Positions 1 to 5,956 are shown, counted from the first letter of the stretch. The stretch: DNA of 5,956 nt from Burkholderiales bacterium (GCA_021298875.1 JAJTHJ010000294.1:1-5956); one strand, 5' to 3'. A program made the numbers and translations. Notes: generated from the sequence alone by a model not told the origin.

Positions 1-50
1 AGCGTGGTCTTGCCGGTGTTCGAGTAGCCGATGATGCCGATGGCTTTCAT
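1..50 (-). CDS. mobB: MobB, molybdopterin-guanine dinucleotide biosynthesis adaptor (5' end only)
   Basis: Only the first 17 residues are inside the window (ATG at 48-50, reading off the left edge). They read MKAIGIIGYSNTGKTTL: a beta strand running straight into a P-loop, GYSNTGKTT. This hydrophobic strand plus GxxxxGKTT at the extreme N-terminus is the usual opening of MobB, the small GTP-binding protein that assists MobA in attaching GMP to molybdopterin in the cytoplasm. Its place after thrC fits proteobacterial loci where molybdenum-cofactor genes (mobB, moeA, moaD, moaE) follow hom-thrC. No good Shine-Dalgarno is seen before the ATG; the upstream bases belong to a heptamer repeat. Another small P-loop NTPase cannot be excluded from 17 residues. 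Confidence 0.75.
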   Translation of the reverse strand, partial: MKAIGIIGYSNTGKTT

Positions 51-53
51 TTG

Positions 54-88
54 CGGTGATCGGTGATCAGTTGTCGGTGATCGGTTGA
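54..88. repeat. Degenerate 7-bp tandem repeat between thrC and mobB
   Basis: On the + strand, five consecutive heptamers read CGGTGAT, CGGTGAT, CAGTTGT, CGGTGAT, CGGTTGA; three are identical and two diverged. The array fills most of the 51-bp gap between the thrC stop and the mobB start and ends 3 bp before the mobB ATG, so it occupies the place where a ribosome binding site would be. It makes no hairpin followed by a T-run on either strand, so it does not look like an intrinsic terminator. Function unknown; it may be a simple slippage repeat. Confidence 0.65.
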
Positions 89-101
89 CGACCAGCCGCC
101 G

Positions 102-1529
102 TCAGGCACGCGCGGCGATGTAATCCTTTAGCGCCTCGACGTCGGTGTCGATCACCTCGAAGCGCTGCGGGCGCGATTCGAGATCGGCGTAGCCGGCGGG
201 GCGCTCGGGCGCACGGCCGGTCGCTTCGACGATGGTCTCGGCGAACTTCGCTGGCAACGCGGTTTCCAGGCAGATCACCGTCTCGCCGGGCTGGCGCAAC
301 TCGCGCGCGACCTTCAGGCCGTCGGCGGTGTGCGGATCGACGATCAGGCCGCCGCGCTCGTACTCCGCGCGGATCGTCCGCAGTCGGTCGGCGTGCGTGC
401 TGGTGGCCGAGGCGAAACCGCTCGCACGCAGCGCCGACAAATACGGCGTGCCGTTCAAATCGAAACTGCCTTGGGTTGAAAGTTCGTCCCAAAGCGCGCG
501 CAGCGCAGCGCCGTCGCGCCCGACGAGGTCGTAAACAAAACGCTCGAAGTTCGACGCCTTGGAAATGTCCATCGACGGGCTGCTGGTCGCATAGGTCTCC
601 GCCGCCGCCCGCGGCCGGTAGCGCGCACTGCGGAAGAACTCGTCGAGGACGTTGTTCTCGTTGGTCGCCAGCAGCAGCCGGTGGATCGGCAAGCCCATTT
701 GCTTGGCGATCCAGCCGGCGAGGATGTTGCCGAAGTTGCCCGACGGCACGCAGACCGACACCCGGCCCGCGCCCGCCGCGGTCGCCGCCAGCCAGCCTTT
801 GAAGTAGTAGACGACCTGCGCGACGATCCGGCCCCAGTTGATCGAGTTGACCGCGCCGATCCGGTACCGCGCCTTGAACGCCGCGTCGCCGTTGACCGCT
901 TTAACCATGTCCTGGCAGTCGTCGAACACGCCGCGCACCGCGAGGTTGTGGATGTTGGCGTCTTGCAGCGAAAACATCTGCGCACGCTGGAACGCGCTCA
1001 TCCGCCCGTGCGGCGAGAGCATGAAGACCCGCAGCCCCGCCCTACCCCGCAGCGCGTATTCGGCTGCCGAGCCGGTGTCGCCCGCGGTGGCGCCCAGGAT
1101 GTTGAGCGTGGCGCCGCGCTCGGCGAGCACGCGCTCGAAGAGTGCTCCCAGCAGTTGCATCGCCGTGTCCTTGAAGGCGAGCGTGGGGCCGTTGGACAAC
1201 TCCAGCAGCGCCAGCCCCGGCTCCAGCCAGCGCAGCGGCGCGATCTGCGCAAAGTCGCTGTCGGCGCGGCCGTTGCCGTAGACGCTCGCCGTGTAGATCG
1301 CGCGGCAGATGCTTGCGACCTCCGCGCGCAGCAGATCGTCGGTAAAGCGGGCGAGGATCTCGGCGGCCAGGTCGGCGTACGGCAGTTGGCGCCACGCGGC
1401 GAGCTCGGCGCTGCCGACCTGCGGATAAGACTCCGGCAAAAAGAGCCCGCCGTCTTCGGCCAAGCCTTCCAGCAGGATGTCGGTAAAGCGCCGCAACGCG
1501 GTGCCGCCGCGGGTGGAGACGTAGCGCAT
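102..1529 (-). CDS. thrC: Threonine synthase (intact)
   Basis: Converts O-phospho-L-homoserine to L-threonine and phosphate with pyridoxal phosphate, the last step of threonine synthesis in the cytoplasm. The 475-residue length fits the longer proteobacterial form. The N-terminus MRYVSTRGG is typical of the family. The PLP-binding lysine is K120 in LAFKDTAMQ (about 117-125). ATAGDTGSAA (147-156) and the glycine-rich PSGNFGN (262-268) are the substrate- and phosphate-binding loops, and SPSMDISKASNFERF (317-331) is another conserved block. No frameshift or missing core residue is seen. The ATG lies only 9 bp after the stop of the repeat-protein gene, with a weak GAAGA Shine-Dalgarno, so translation may be partly coupled to the preceding gene. 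thrC usually follows hom directly; here two unrelated genes separate them. The stop is TGA at 102-104. Confidence 0.97.
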   Translation of the reverse strand: MRYVSTRGGTALRRFTDILLEGLAEDGGLFLPESYPQVGSAELAAWRQLPYADLAAEILARFTDDLLRAEVASICRAIYTASVYGNGRADSDFAQIAPLRWLEPGLALLELSNGPTLAFKDTAMQLLGALFERVLAERGATLNILGATAGDTGSAAEYALRGRAGLRVFMLSPHGRMSAFQRAQMFSLQDANIHNLAVRGVFDDCQDMVKAVNGDAAFKARYRIGAVNSINWGRIVAQVVYYFKGWLAATAAGAGRVSVCVPSGNFGNILAGWIAKQMGLPIHRLLLATNENNVLDEFFRSARYRPRAAAETYATSSPSMDISKASNFERFVYDLVGRDGAALRALWDELSTQGSFDLNGTPYLSALRASGFASATSTHADRLRTIRAEYERGGLIVDPHTADGLKVARELRQPGETVICLETALPAKFAETIVEATGRAPERPAGYADLESRPQRFEVIDTDVEALKDYIAARA

Positions 1530-1538
1530 TTGTCTTCG

Positions 1539-4160
1539 TCAGGCCTGTGCAGGTTCTTCGGTAACCGCGCGGGGTTCGCCCGCATCGACCGGTGACGGTG
1601 GTTCGCCTTTCACCTCCAACGCGGCCAAACGACGCTCCAACCGCGCGATTTCGTCCACCGCGTCCCGGCGGCCCTGCTTCTGCTCGACCACCACCAGCAA
1701 GCGCAGCGTAGCGATGAGGTCCCGTATTCGATCCGTGGACTCGCCCAAGATACGCAGCAGCACGCGGCCAATCATTGCGCTTTCGTTTAGCCGGGTCTGC
1801 GCCTCGTGCCAGTCACCCTGGGCTTGCGCCACCCGACCGACGTTGTTAAGTACAAGCGACAATTCGCGCTGCGCGTCCGGCGTACCCAGCCGCTGCGCCA
1901 GTTGCCGGCGAATCTCCAGGCTTTCGCGGTACAGCGCTTCGGCCCGCGGCCAGTCGGCCTGCTCTCGCGCTACCCGACCGACGTTGTCGAGCGCCACCGA
2001 CAAGTCACGTTGAGCTCCCGGCGTGCCCAACCGCTGCGCCAGTTGCCGGCCAATCCCCAGGCTTTCGCGGTACAGCGCTTCGGCACGTGGCCAGTCGCCC
2101 TGAGCTTCCGCCACCCGACCGACATTGTTGAGCGCTACCGACAAGTCGCGCTGCGCTTCCGGGGTGCCGAGCCACTGCCCCAGTTGGCGCCCAATCTCCA
2201 GGCTTTCGCGGTAAAGCGCCTCGGCATGCGACCAGTCGCCCTGAGCTTCTGAAACCCGACCTACGTTGTCGAGCGCCACCGACAAGTCGCGCTGCGCTTC
2301 CGGCGCGCCCAGCCTTTGCGCCAGTTGCCGGTCAATCTCCAGGCTTTCGCGGTACAGCGCTTCGGCGCGCGGCCAGTCTGCCTGCACTTCCGCCACCCGA
2401 CCAGCGTTGCTAAGCGCAAGCGACAAGTTTCGCTGCGCCTGCGGCGTGCGCAGCCGCTGAGCCAGTTGCCGGCTAATCTCCAAGCTTTCGCGGTACAGCG
2501 CTTCGGCGCGCGGCCAGTCGACCTGCGCTTCCGCCAACCGACCGACGTTGTTGAGCGCGAGCGGCAAGTCGCGCTGCGCTTCCGAGATGCCCAGCCGCCG
2601 CGCAAGTTGCCGGCCAATCTCCAGGCTTTCGCGGTATAGCGCTTCGGCACGCGCCCAGTCGCCCTGCGCTTCCGCCACCCGACCGACGTTGTTAAGTGCT
2701 ACCGACAAGTCGCGCTGCGCTTCTGGCGTGCCCAGCCGCTGCGCCAGTTGCCGGCCAATCTCCAGGCTTTCGCGGTACAGCGCCTCGGCGCGCGGCCAGT
2801 CAGCCTGCACTTCCGCCACCCGACCCACGTTGCTAAGCGAGAGCGACAAGTCGCGCTGCGCTTCCGGCGTGCCCAACTGCTGCGCTAGTTGCCGGCCAAT
2901 CTCCAAGCTTTCGCGGTACAGTGCCTCGGCACGCGCCCAGTCCCCCTGCGCTTGCGCCACCCGACCGACGTTGTTAAGCGCGAGCGACAAATCGCGCTGC
3001 GCGTCCGTAGTGTTCAGCCGCTGCGCCAGTTGCCGGCGAAGCTCCAGGCTTTCGCGGTACGGCGCTTCGGCCTGTGGCCAGTCAGCCTGCGCCTCCGCCA
3101 CTTGGCCGACGTTGTTGAGCGCCACCGACAGGTCACGCTGCGCTTGCGGCGTGCCCAGCCGCTGGGCCAGCTGCCGGCCAATCTCCATGGTTTCGTGGTA
3201 CAGAGCCTCGACGCGCGGCCAGTCGCTCTGCGCTTGCGCCACCCGAGCGACGTTGTCGAGCGCCACCAGCAAGTCGCGCTGCGCCTCATCGTTGCCGACT
3301 TCGGCGCGGGCACGCGCCAGATCCAGTCCTTGACGGGCGATCTGCGCGGCCAGCCCGAGATGCCCGGCCGCCAGTGCCTGCTCCGTTGCGGAAATCGCGA
3401 GCCAGGGGCTCACCGCGCCGGGATCGCTCTCGCCCTTCGCCGCGATTCGTTGCCACTCCGCAATGGCCGCTCGACCCGGTGGGGCCGAGGCGTCGGCGGC
3501 GCCGAGGTCCGGCAAGCGATTTCGCTCTGTGCCGAAGGCGAACACTGCCTCGTCGAAGCTAGGGGCGCGCTCGGTGGCATCGGGAGGGAGACGAACCTCA
3601 CCCTTGCCTTCGACGTTCGGGCCCGCAATGACGATTTGCCCTTCGCCGACAACCACGGCGTCTGGCGAGTCGGCGAGTTCGCCAACAAAACCCCGGATCG
3701 TCCACAAGTCCGGCGCGAACTTCCAGACCAAGGGCGCGTAATCGCTCGGCAAGAGAAGCAGAAGCGGCCGGCGAAAGACTGTCTCCAGCGCGCCCCGGCG
3801 CTCATTCAGCCCCGCCAGCACCGCGCGGCGTGCAGCATCCGCATCCTGCTGCCCGATATGCCGGTCGAGCGCCAGCCAGAGCGGCGCCCGCATCGCAATG
3901 CGTTCAGGATCGCGCTCCGTGGCCCGGGCGATAGCCGCGCTCGGATCGAAATGCGAAGCGGAGCCGTCGAGCACCACAAGTTCCGATGTCCGCCAGCGCA
4001 GCGCGCCCTCCAGCCGCTCACGCAAAGCGGCGCTCGCCCGCGGCGACCGGCTGAACAGGAAGCACACCGTGAAGCCGTCCGACCGCTCCAAGTGCCGCCG
4101 CAGCCGAAGCCAAACGTCCTCGAAGTCAGCCTGCGGATTCGACATGTCGCTCGACAGCAT
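1539..4160 (-). CDS. Large protein with N-terminal alpha/beta domain and eleven 47-residue TPR-like repeats
   Basis: An 873-residue, probably cytoplasmic protein; no signal peptide or membrane segment is seen. Residues about 7-215 form an alpha/beta region: strand FTVCFLF (30-36), strand ELVVLD (60-65), LNERR (118-122), strand RRPLLLLLP (130-138), then APDLWTIRGF (149-158). It has no GKT/GKS P-loop. From memory, similar LN-R / LP / APDxW-xR domains occur at the front of other bacterial TPR proteins. Residues about 230-290 are a helical linker. Residues 293-809 are eleven 47-residue repeats with core pattern AQRDLS, LNNVGR, QxDWxRAEALYRESLE, RQLAQRL; a twelfth degenerate unit (810 to about 850) and a Pro/Glu-rich tail follow. 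Each unit looks like a two-helix TPR longer than the usual 34 or 42 residues. The array suggests a protein-binding superhelix. The gene overlaps the ATPase gene by 35 bp, so the two products probably act together. A second ATG at 4145 (residue 6) would cut the overlap to 20 bp; neither start has a convincing Shine-Dalgarno. Exact function unknown. Confidence 0.9.
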   Translation of the reverse strand: MLSSDMSNPQADFEDVWLRLRRHLERSDGFTVCFLFSRSPRASAALRERLEGALRWRTSELVVLDGSASHFDPSAAIARATERDPERIAMRAPLWLALDRHIGQQDADAARRAVLAGLNERRGALETVFRRPLLLLLPSDYAPLVWKFAPDLWTIRGFVGELADSPDAVVVGEGQIVIAGPNVEGKGEVRLPPDATERAPSFDEAVFAFGTERNRLPDLGAADASAPPGRAAIAEWQRIAAKGESDPGAVSPWLAISATEQALAAGHLGLAAQIARQGLDLARARAEVGNDEAQRDLLVALDNVARVAQAQSDWPRVEALYHETMEIGRQLAQRLGTPQAQRDLSVALNNVGQVAEAQADWPQAEAPYRESLELRRQLAQRLNTTDAQRDLSLALNNVGRVAQAQGDWARAEALYRESLEIGRQLAQQLGTPEAQRDLSLSLSNVGRVAEVQADWPRAEALYRESLEIGRQLAQRLGTPEAQRDLSVALNNVGRVAEAQGDWARAEALYRESLEIGRQLARRLGISEAQRDLPLALNNVGRLAEAQVDWPRAEALYRESLEISRQLAQRLRTPQAQRNLSLALSNAGRVAEVQADWPRAEALYRESLEIDRQLAQRLGAPEAQRDLSVALDNVGRVSEAQGDWSHAEALYRESLEIGRQLGQWLGTPEAQRDLSVALNNVGRVAEAQGDWPRAEALYRESLGIGRQLAQRLGTPGAQRDLSVALDNVGRVAREQADWPRAEALYRESLEIRRQLAQRLGTPDAQRELSLVLNNVGRVAQAQGDWHEAQTRLNESAMIGRVLLRILGESTDRIRDLIATLRLLVVVEQKQGRRDAVDEIARLERRLAALEVKGEPPSPVDAGEPRAVTEEPAQA
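1734..3284 (-). repeat. Eleven tandem 141-bp in-frame repeats encoding TPR-like units
   Basis: On the + strand the landmark GCTTTCGCGG, or a close variant, starts at 1779, 1920, 2061, 2202, 2343, 2484, 2625, 2766, 2907, 3048 and 3189. The spacing is exactly 141 bp each time, so there are no indels. Each unit encodes 47 residues. The central units are very similar at the DNA level, including silent positions, which indicates recent duplication or ongoing homogenisation. The first unit transcribed (landmark 3189) and especially the last (landmark 1779) are the most diverged, as expected at the ends of a tandem array. Variation clusters at unit positions 6-7, 10, 17-18, 20, 23, 36 and 44-47, while DW, AEA, YRESL and RQL are almost fixed. 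Confidence 0.95.
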
Positions 4161-5475
4161 CCCAAAGCAAGGGATGCACGTCGTACCAATCTTCGCCGAT
4201 GCGGTACTTGAGAATCAGCTTGCCGTCGAGTAACTGCGCCAGCGTGTCCAACTCGTCCAGCGAACGCAGTCCATGCTCATGCGTGCGAACCACGCGCTTG
4301 AGCCAGTCCATGCGGTCGGACGGGATAGTGCCAAACTGGTTGCGCCGCAGCTGCTTGCACCGCTCGATGGCCGCCGGCGGCGCCGGGAAATGCGTGTTGT
4401 CGTCAGGATCAAGGAGGTTGAGCGTCTCGCGCGCCAGCGAGAACATCTCCCGGATATCTCCACCCGAGACGCGCGCCAATTCGCGCATCTGCGGCTCGTC
4501 TATCAGTTCGCGCCAGTCGGTCGAGCGCCGGTCGACAACGGCCAGCAGCTTGTTAATGCCCTGCTCGCTGGTCGGTCGGTGCCCGTTAGGCTGCGGCTTC
4601 TCGAACACCTTGACCATCGGCAGGCTGAGCACCCGCCCACCCGCCGCGACCACCGCGCTGACGTGCGGCGGCACCGAATACACGACATCCAGCGTGTGAA
4701 AGCGCAGCTTGTCGCGGTGCACGCCGAACAGGTTTTCGACCGCGTCGAACACGAGCTTGGCCTGGTCGCCGATGCCTTGCAAACGCTCGACGGAGTCCAC
4801 GATCAGCAGCACCCGCCCGTCCGGCTTTCCTGTCTCCTGTCGGACGAACGAAACCACGCCATCGACGAACTCCCTGCATTCGGCGACCAACCGGTCGATG
4901 CTCCGGTTTGTGACCTCCTGCAACTTCTCCTTGAACGCAGGGTTGTCCTTGATCTTCGCCTTGAATCCGAGCTTGCCCACGAGCGTGTCCACGCTCCAGT
5001 CGATGCCTTCGATCTTCACCTCGGAGCGCAGAAAGTCGGCAAGCCGCTCCAGTCCGCCACGGTGCTTGAAGTCCTCGCCGTACCGACCCTGCGCCTCGTC
5101 GGCCAGCGCAGTAACCACCACCAGCAGAAAGTCGCCAATCTCGACCGGCGCATTCAGCGGCAGGTACTCGGATAGATCGACATAGAAGACGACCCAGCCT
5201 CTTTCGACAAGCTCGGCTTGCAGCTTTCGCAACTCCGTAGTTTTGCCGGAGCCGCGCATTCCGCTGAAGTAGTAGCGCTCGGCAGTGAGGTTGCGTTCGA
5301 TAGCGTTGCGCAGCGAGCGTCGCGGCACATCGAACTCGTCCGCATGCAGATCGGGCACGTAGACCTCGGCGCCCAGGGTGCTGGGTTCCTGCGACCCATC
5401 GAACACGATCGGGCGGGCCGGATCGATCTGGTTGTAGAACTCGCGAATGCGTTCTTCGCGTCGGAAGTTCTTCAT
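4126..5475 (-). CDS. AAA/STAND-like P-loop ATPase with C-terminal winged-helix-like region
   Basis: A 449-residue, probably cytoplasmic ATPase. Residues 1-65 are a lead-in region. Walker A is GMRGSGKT (72-79), followed by TELRKLQ and a strand, VVFYVDLSEYL (95-105). A charged helical insert spans about 130-200. Walker B is VLLIVDSVERL (222-232), with D227 and an acidic E230 three residues on rather than the adjacent acidic pair of classical AAA proteins. VVYSVPPHV (264-272) is a sensor-1-like strand and turn. RVSGGDIREMFSLARETL (335-352) matches the SGG-x-x-R helix common in ORC/KAP/STAND-type ATPases and may provide the sensor-2 arginine. Residues about 395-446 look like a winged helix, ending GEDWYDVHPLL. 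The ATG at 5475 has a GAGGG Shine-Dalgarno 5 bases upstream. The end overlaps the repeat-protein gene, so the pair is probably translationally coupled. Likely a molecular switch or motor for its neighbour; the substrate is unknown and no gene name can be assigned. Confidence 0.9.
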   Translation of the reverse strand: MKNFRREERIREFYNQIDPARPIVFDGSQEPSTLGAEVYVPDLHADEFDVPRRSLRNAIERNLTAERYYFSGMRGSGKTTELRKLQAELVERGWVVFYVDLSEYLPLNAPVEIGDFLLVVVTALADEAQGRYGEDFKHRGGLERLADFLRSEVKIEGIDWSVDTLVGKLGFKAKIKDNPAFKEKLQEVTNRSIDRLVAECREFVDGVVSFVRQETGKPDGRVLLIVDSVERLQGIGDQAKLVFDAVENLFGVHRDKLRFHTLDVVYSVPPHVSAVVAAGGRVLSLPMVKVFEKPQPNGHRPTSEQGINKLLAVVDRRSTDWRELIDEPQMRELARVSGGDIREMFSLARETLNLLDPDDNTHFPAPPAAIERCKQLRRNQFGTIPSDRMDWLKRVVRTHEHGLRSLDELDTLAQLLDGKLILKYRIGEDWYDVHPLLWDAVERHVESAG

Positions 5476-5479
5476 CTCG

Positions 5480-5484
5480 CCCTC
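5480..5484 (-). promoter_or_regulatory. Shine-Dalgarno of the ATPase gene
   Basis: Reads GAGGG on the minus strand, separated from the ATG at 5473-5475 by CGAG and one overlapping base. The spacing is suitable, and it is the best ribosome binding site in the window, supporting 5475 as the start. It means the cassette has its own translation entry point, unlike the weakly equipped starts of the repeat protein and thrC. Confidence 0.55.
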
Positions 5485-5527
5485 GGCGGGGTGCGCTGGG
5501 CCGGATTGTAGGAGTGGGCGTTCGTGC

Positions 5528-5956
5528 TCACAGCAACTCTTCCTGCCGAATCCGAATCACCGGCGCCAGCACGGTCGGCAGCGCCTCGATTCGCCGGATT
5601 GCGGCGTTCACATCACGCTCGACCGCATCGTGCGTGAGCATGATGCTGTCGGTCTGGTTCTCGCCTTCGCTCGGCTCGCGCTGGAACAACGCGTCGATCG
5701 AGATGCGCCCATCGGCCAGGCAGCGCGTGATGTCGGCCAGCACGCCCGGTTGATCGGCCACGCGCATCCGGAAGTAGTACGAGGTCACCGTGTCTTCGAT
5801 GCCGAGCCAGGGTACTTCCGCCAGCGCGTCGGGCTGGAAAGCCAGATGCGGCACACGGTGCTCGGGGTCGGCGGTGTGCATCCGCGTCACGTCCACGAGG
5901 TCGGCCACCACCGCGGAGGCGGTCGGCTCCGCCCCCGCGCCCTTGCCGTAGTAGAG
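5528..5956 (-). CDS. hom: Homoserine dehydrogenase, C-terminal part with ACT domain
   Basis: Reduces aspartate semialdehyde to homoserine with NAD(P)H, the branch point to threonine and methionine. The gene runs off the right edge; 142 C-terminal residues are visible. The reading frame is open to the edge and begins LYYGKGAGAEPTASAVVADL, the conserved end of the Hom catalytic domain. A GTG at 5911 inside this motif is therefore not the real start. From about visible residue 58 an ACT domain follows: strand TSYYFRMRV, then ADQPGVLADIT (the loop-helix typical of ACT), ISIDALFQ, DSIMLTHDA and a final strand VIRIRQEELL. In this family the ACT domain is a regulatory unit associated with feedback inhibition by threonine. 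The monofunctional Hom with a C-terminal ACT domain fits most bacteria outside the fused aspartokinase type. The next gene starts 52 bp after the TGA; no terminator is visible in that gap. Confidence 0.95.
   Translation of the reverse strand, partial: LYYGKGAGAEPTASAVVADLVDVTRMHTADPEHRVPHLAFQPDALAEVPWLGIEDTVTSYYFRMRVADQPGVLADITRCLADGRISIDALFQREPSEGENQTDSIMLTHDAVERDVNAAIRRIEALPTVLAPVIRIRQEELL

Noticed and set aside
51..101. Possible terminator or palindromic operator (TGATCA) between thrC and mobB
   Set aside because: There is no stable stem followed by a T-run, and the small TGATCA palindrome is a by-product of the heptamer repeat.
681..1595. A 304-codon + strand frame opposite thrC, and a 300-codon one (4273-5175) opposite the ATPase gene
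   Set aside because: Both are opposite well-supported genes in GC-rich DNA, with arginine-rich translations lacking recognisable domains.
1734..3284. CRISPR-like or intergenic satellite array
   Set aside because: Units are contiguous 141-bp coding repeats without short repeats and unique spacers, and the protein frame is continuous throughout.
2889..4211. A 440-codon open frame on the + strand opposite the repeat-protein gene, plus several shorter ones through 1806-3333
   Set aside because: They are antisense shadows. With a 141-bp period divisible by three, any frame open in one unit stays open in all, so long false frames are expected; the translations are low-complexity Arg/Ser/Ala/Pro and match no family.
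1539..5475. Insertion-sequence ends or a target-site duplication around the cassette
   Set aside because: I compared the bases near 1530-1540 and 5476-5530 by eye and saw no inverted ends or matching direct repeats.
5476..5527. Promoter or terminator in the hom-ATPase gap
   Set aside because: Apart from the Shine-Dalgarno, no convincing -35/-10 pair and no hairpin with a T-run could be read in these 52 bases.
5528..5911. A short independent ACT-domain protein starting at GTG 5911
   Set aside because: The frame stays open upstream to the window edge and encodes the conserved end of the Hom catalytic domain, so this is the end of hom.

Overview
The window is a GC-rich proteobacterial chromosome segment with all five genes on the minus strand. 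In transcription order (high to low coordinates) they are: the 3' end of hom (homoserine dehydrogenase), an AAA/STAND-like P-loop ATPase, a large protein with an N-terminal alpha/beta domain and a TPR array, thrC (threonine synthase), and the first 17 codons of mobB. The order hom-thrC followed by molybdenum-cofactor genes is typical of Betaproteobacteria, so that class is the best guess. Genus cannot be read from this window.

Layout: 5528-5956 is the C-terminal part of Hom with its ACT domain. 4126-5475 is a 449-residue ATPase. 1539-4160 is an 873-residue protein whose C-terminal two thirds is built from eleven 47-residue (141 bp) repeats, 1734-3284, with no indel between units. 102-1529 is an intact thrC. 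1-50 is the mobB start. The longest gap without a gene is 52 bp (5476-5527). The thrC-mobB gap (51-101) holds a degenerate 7-bp tandem repeat. No RNA gene, insertion sequence, CRISPR array or clear terminator is visible.

Hom and ThrC catalyse two steps of threonine synthesis (aspartate semialdehyde to homoserine; phosphohomoserine to threonine) and are usually adjacent. Here a tightly packed two-gene cassette sits between them in the same orientation: 52 bp after hom, a 35-bp overlap between the two cassette genes, then 9 bp before thrC. All the genes are therefore probably on one transcript. The ATPase has Walker A and B motifs, an SGGD-x-R motif and a C-terminal winged-helix-like region. 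Its partner has an alpha/beta domain with no P-loop, followed by near-identical repeats. Paired NTPase and homogenised-repeat proteins resemble the NTP-dependent signalling or conflict (defence-like) modules known from bacteria. That role is inference; no toxic or nuclease effector domain was recognised. This cassette is the most interesting content of the window.
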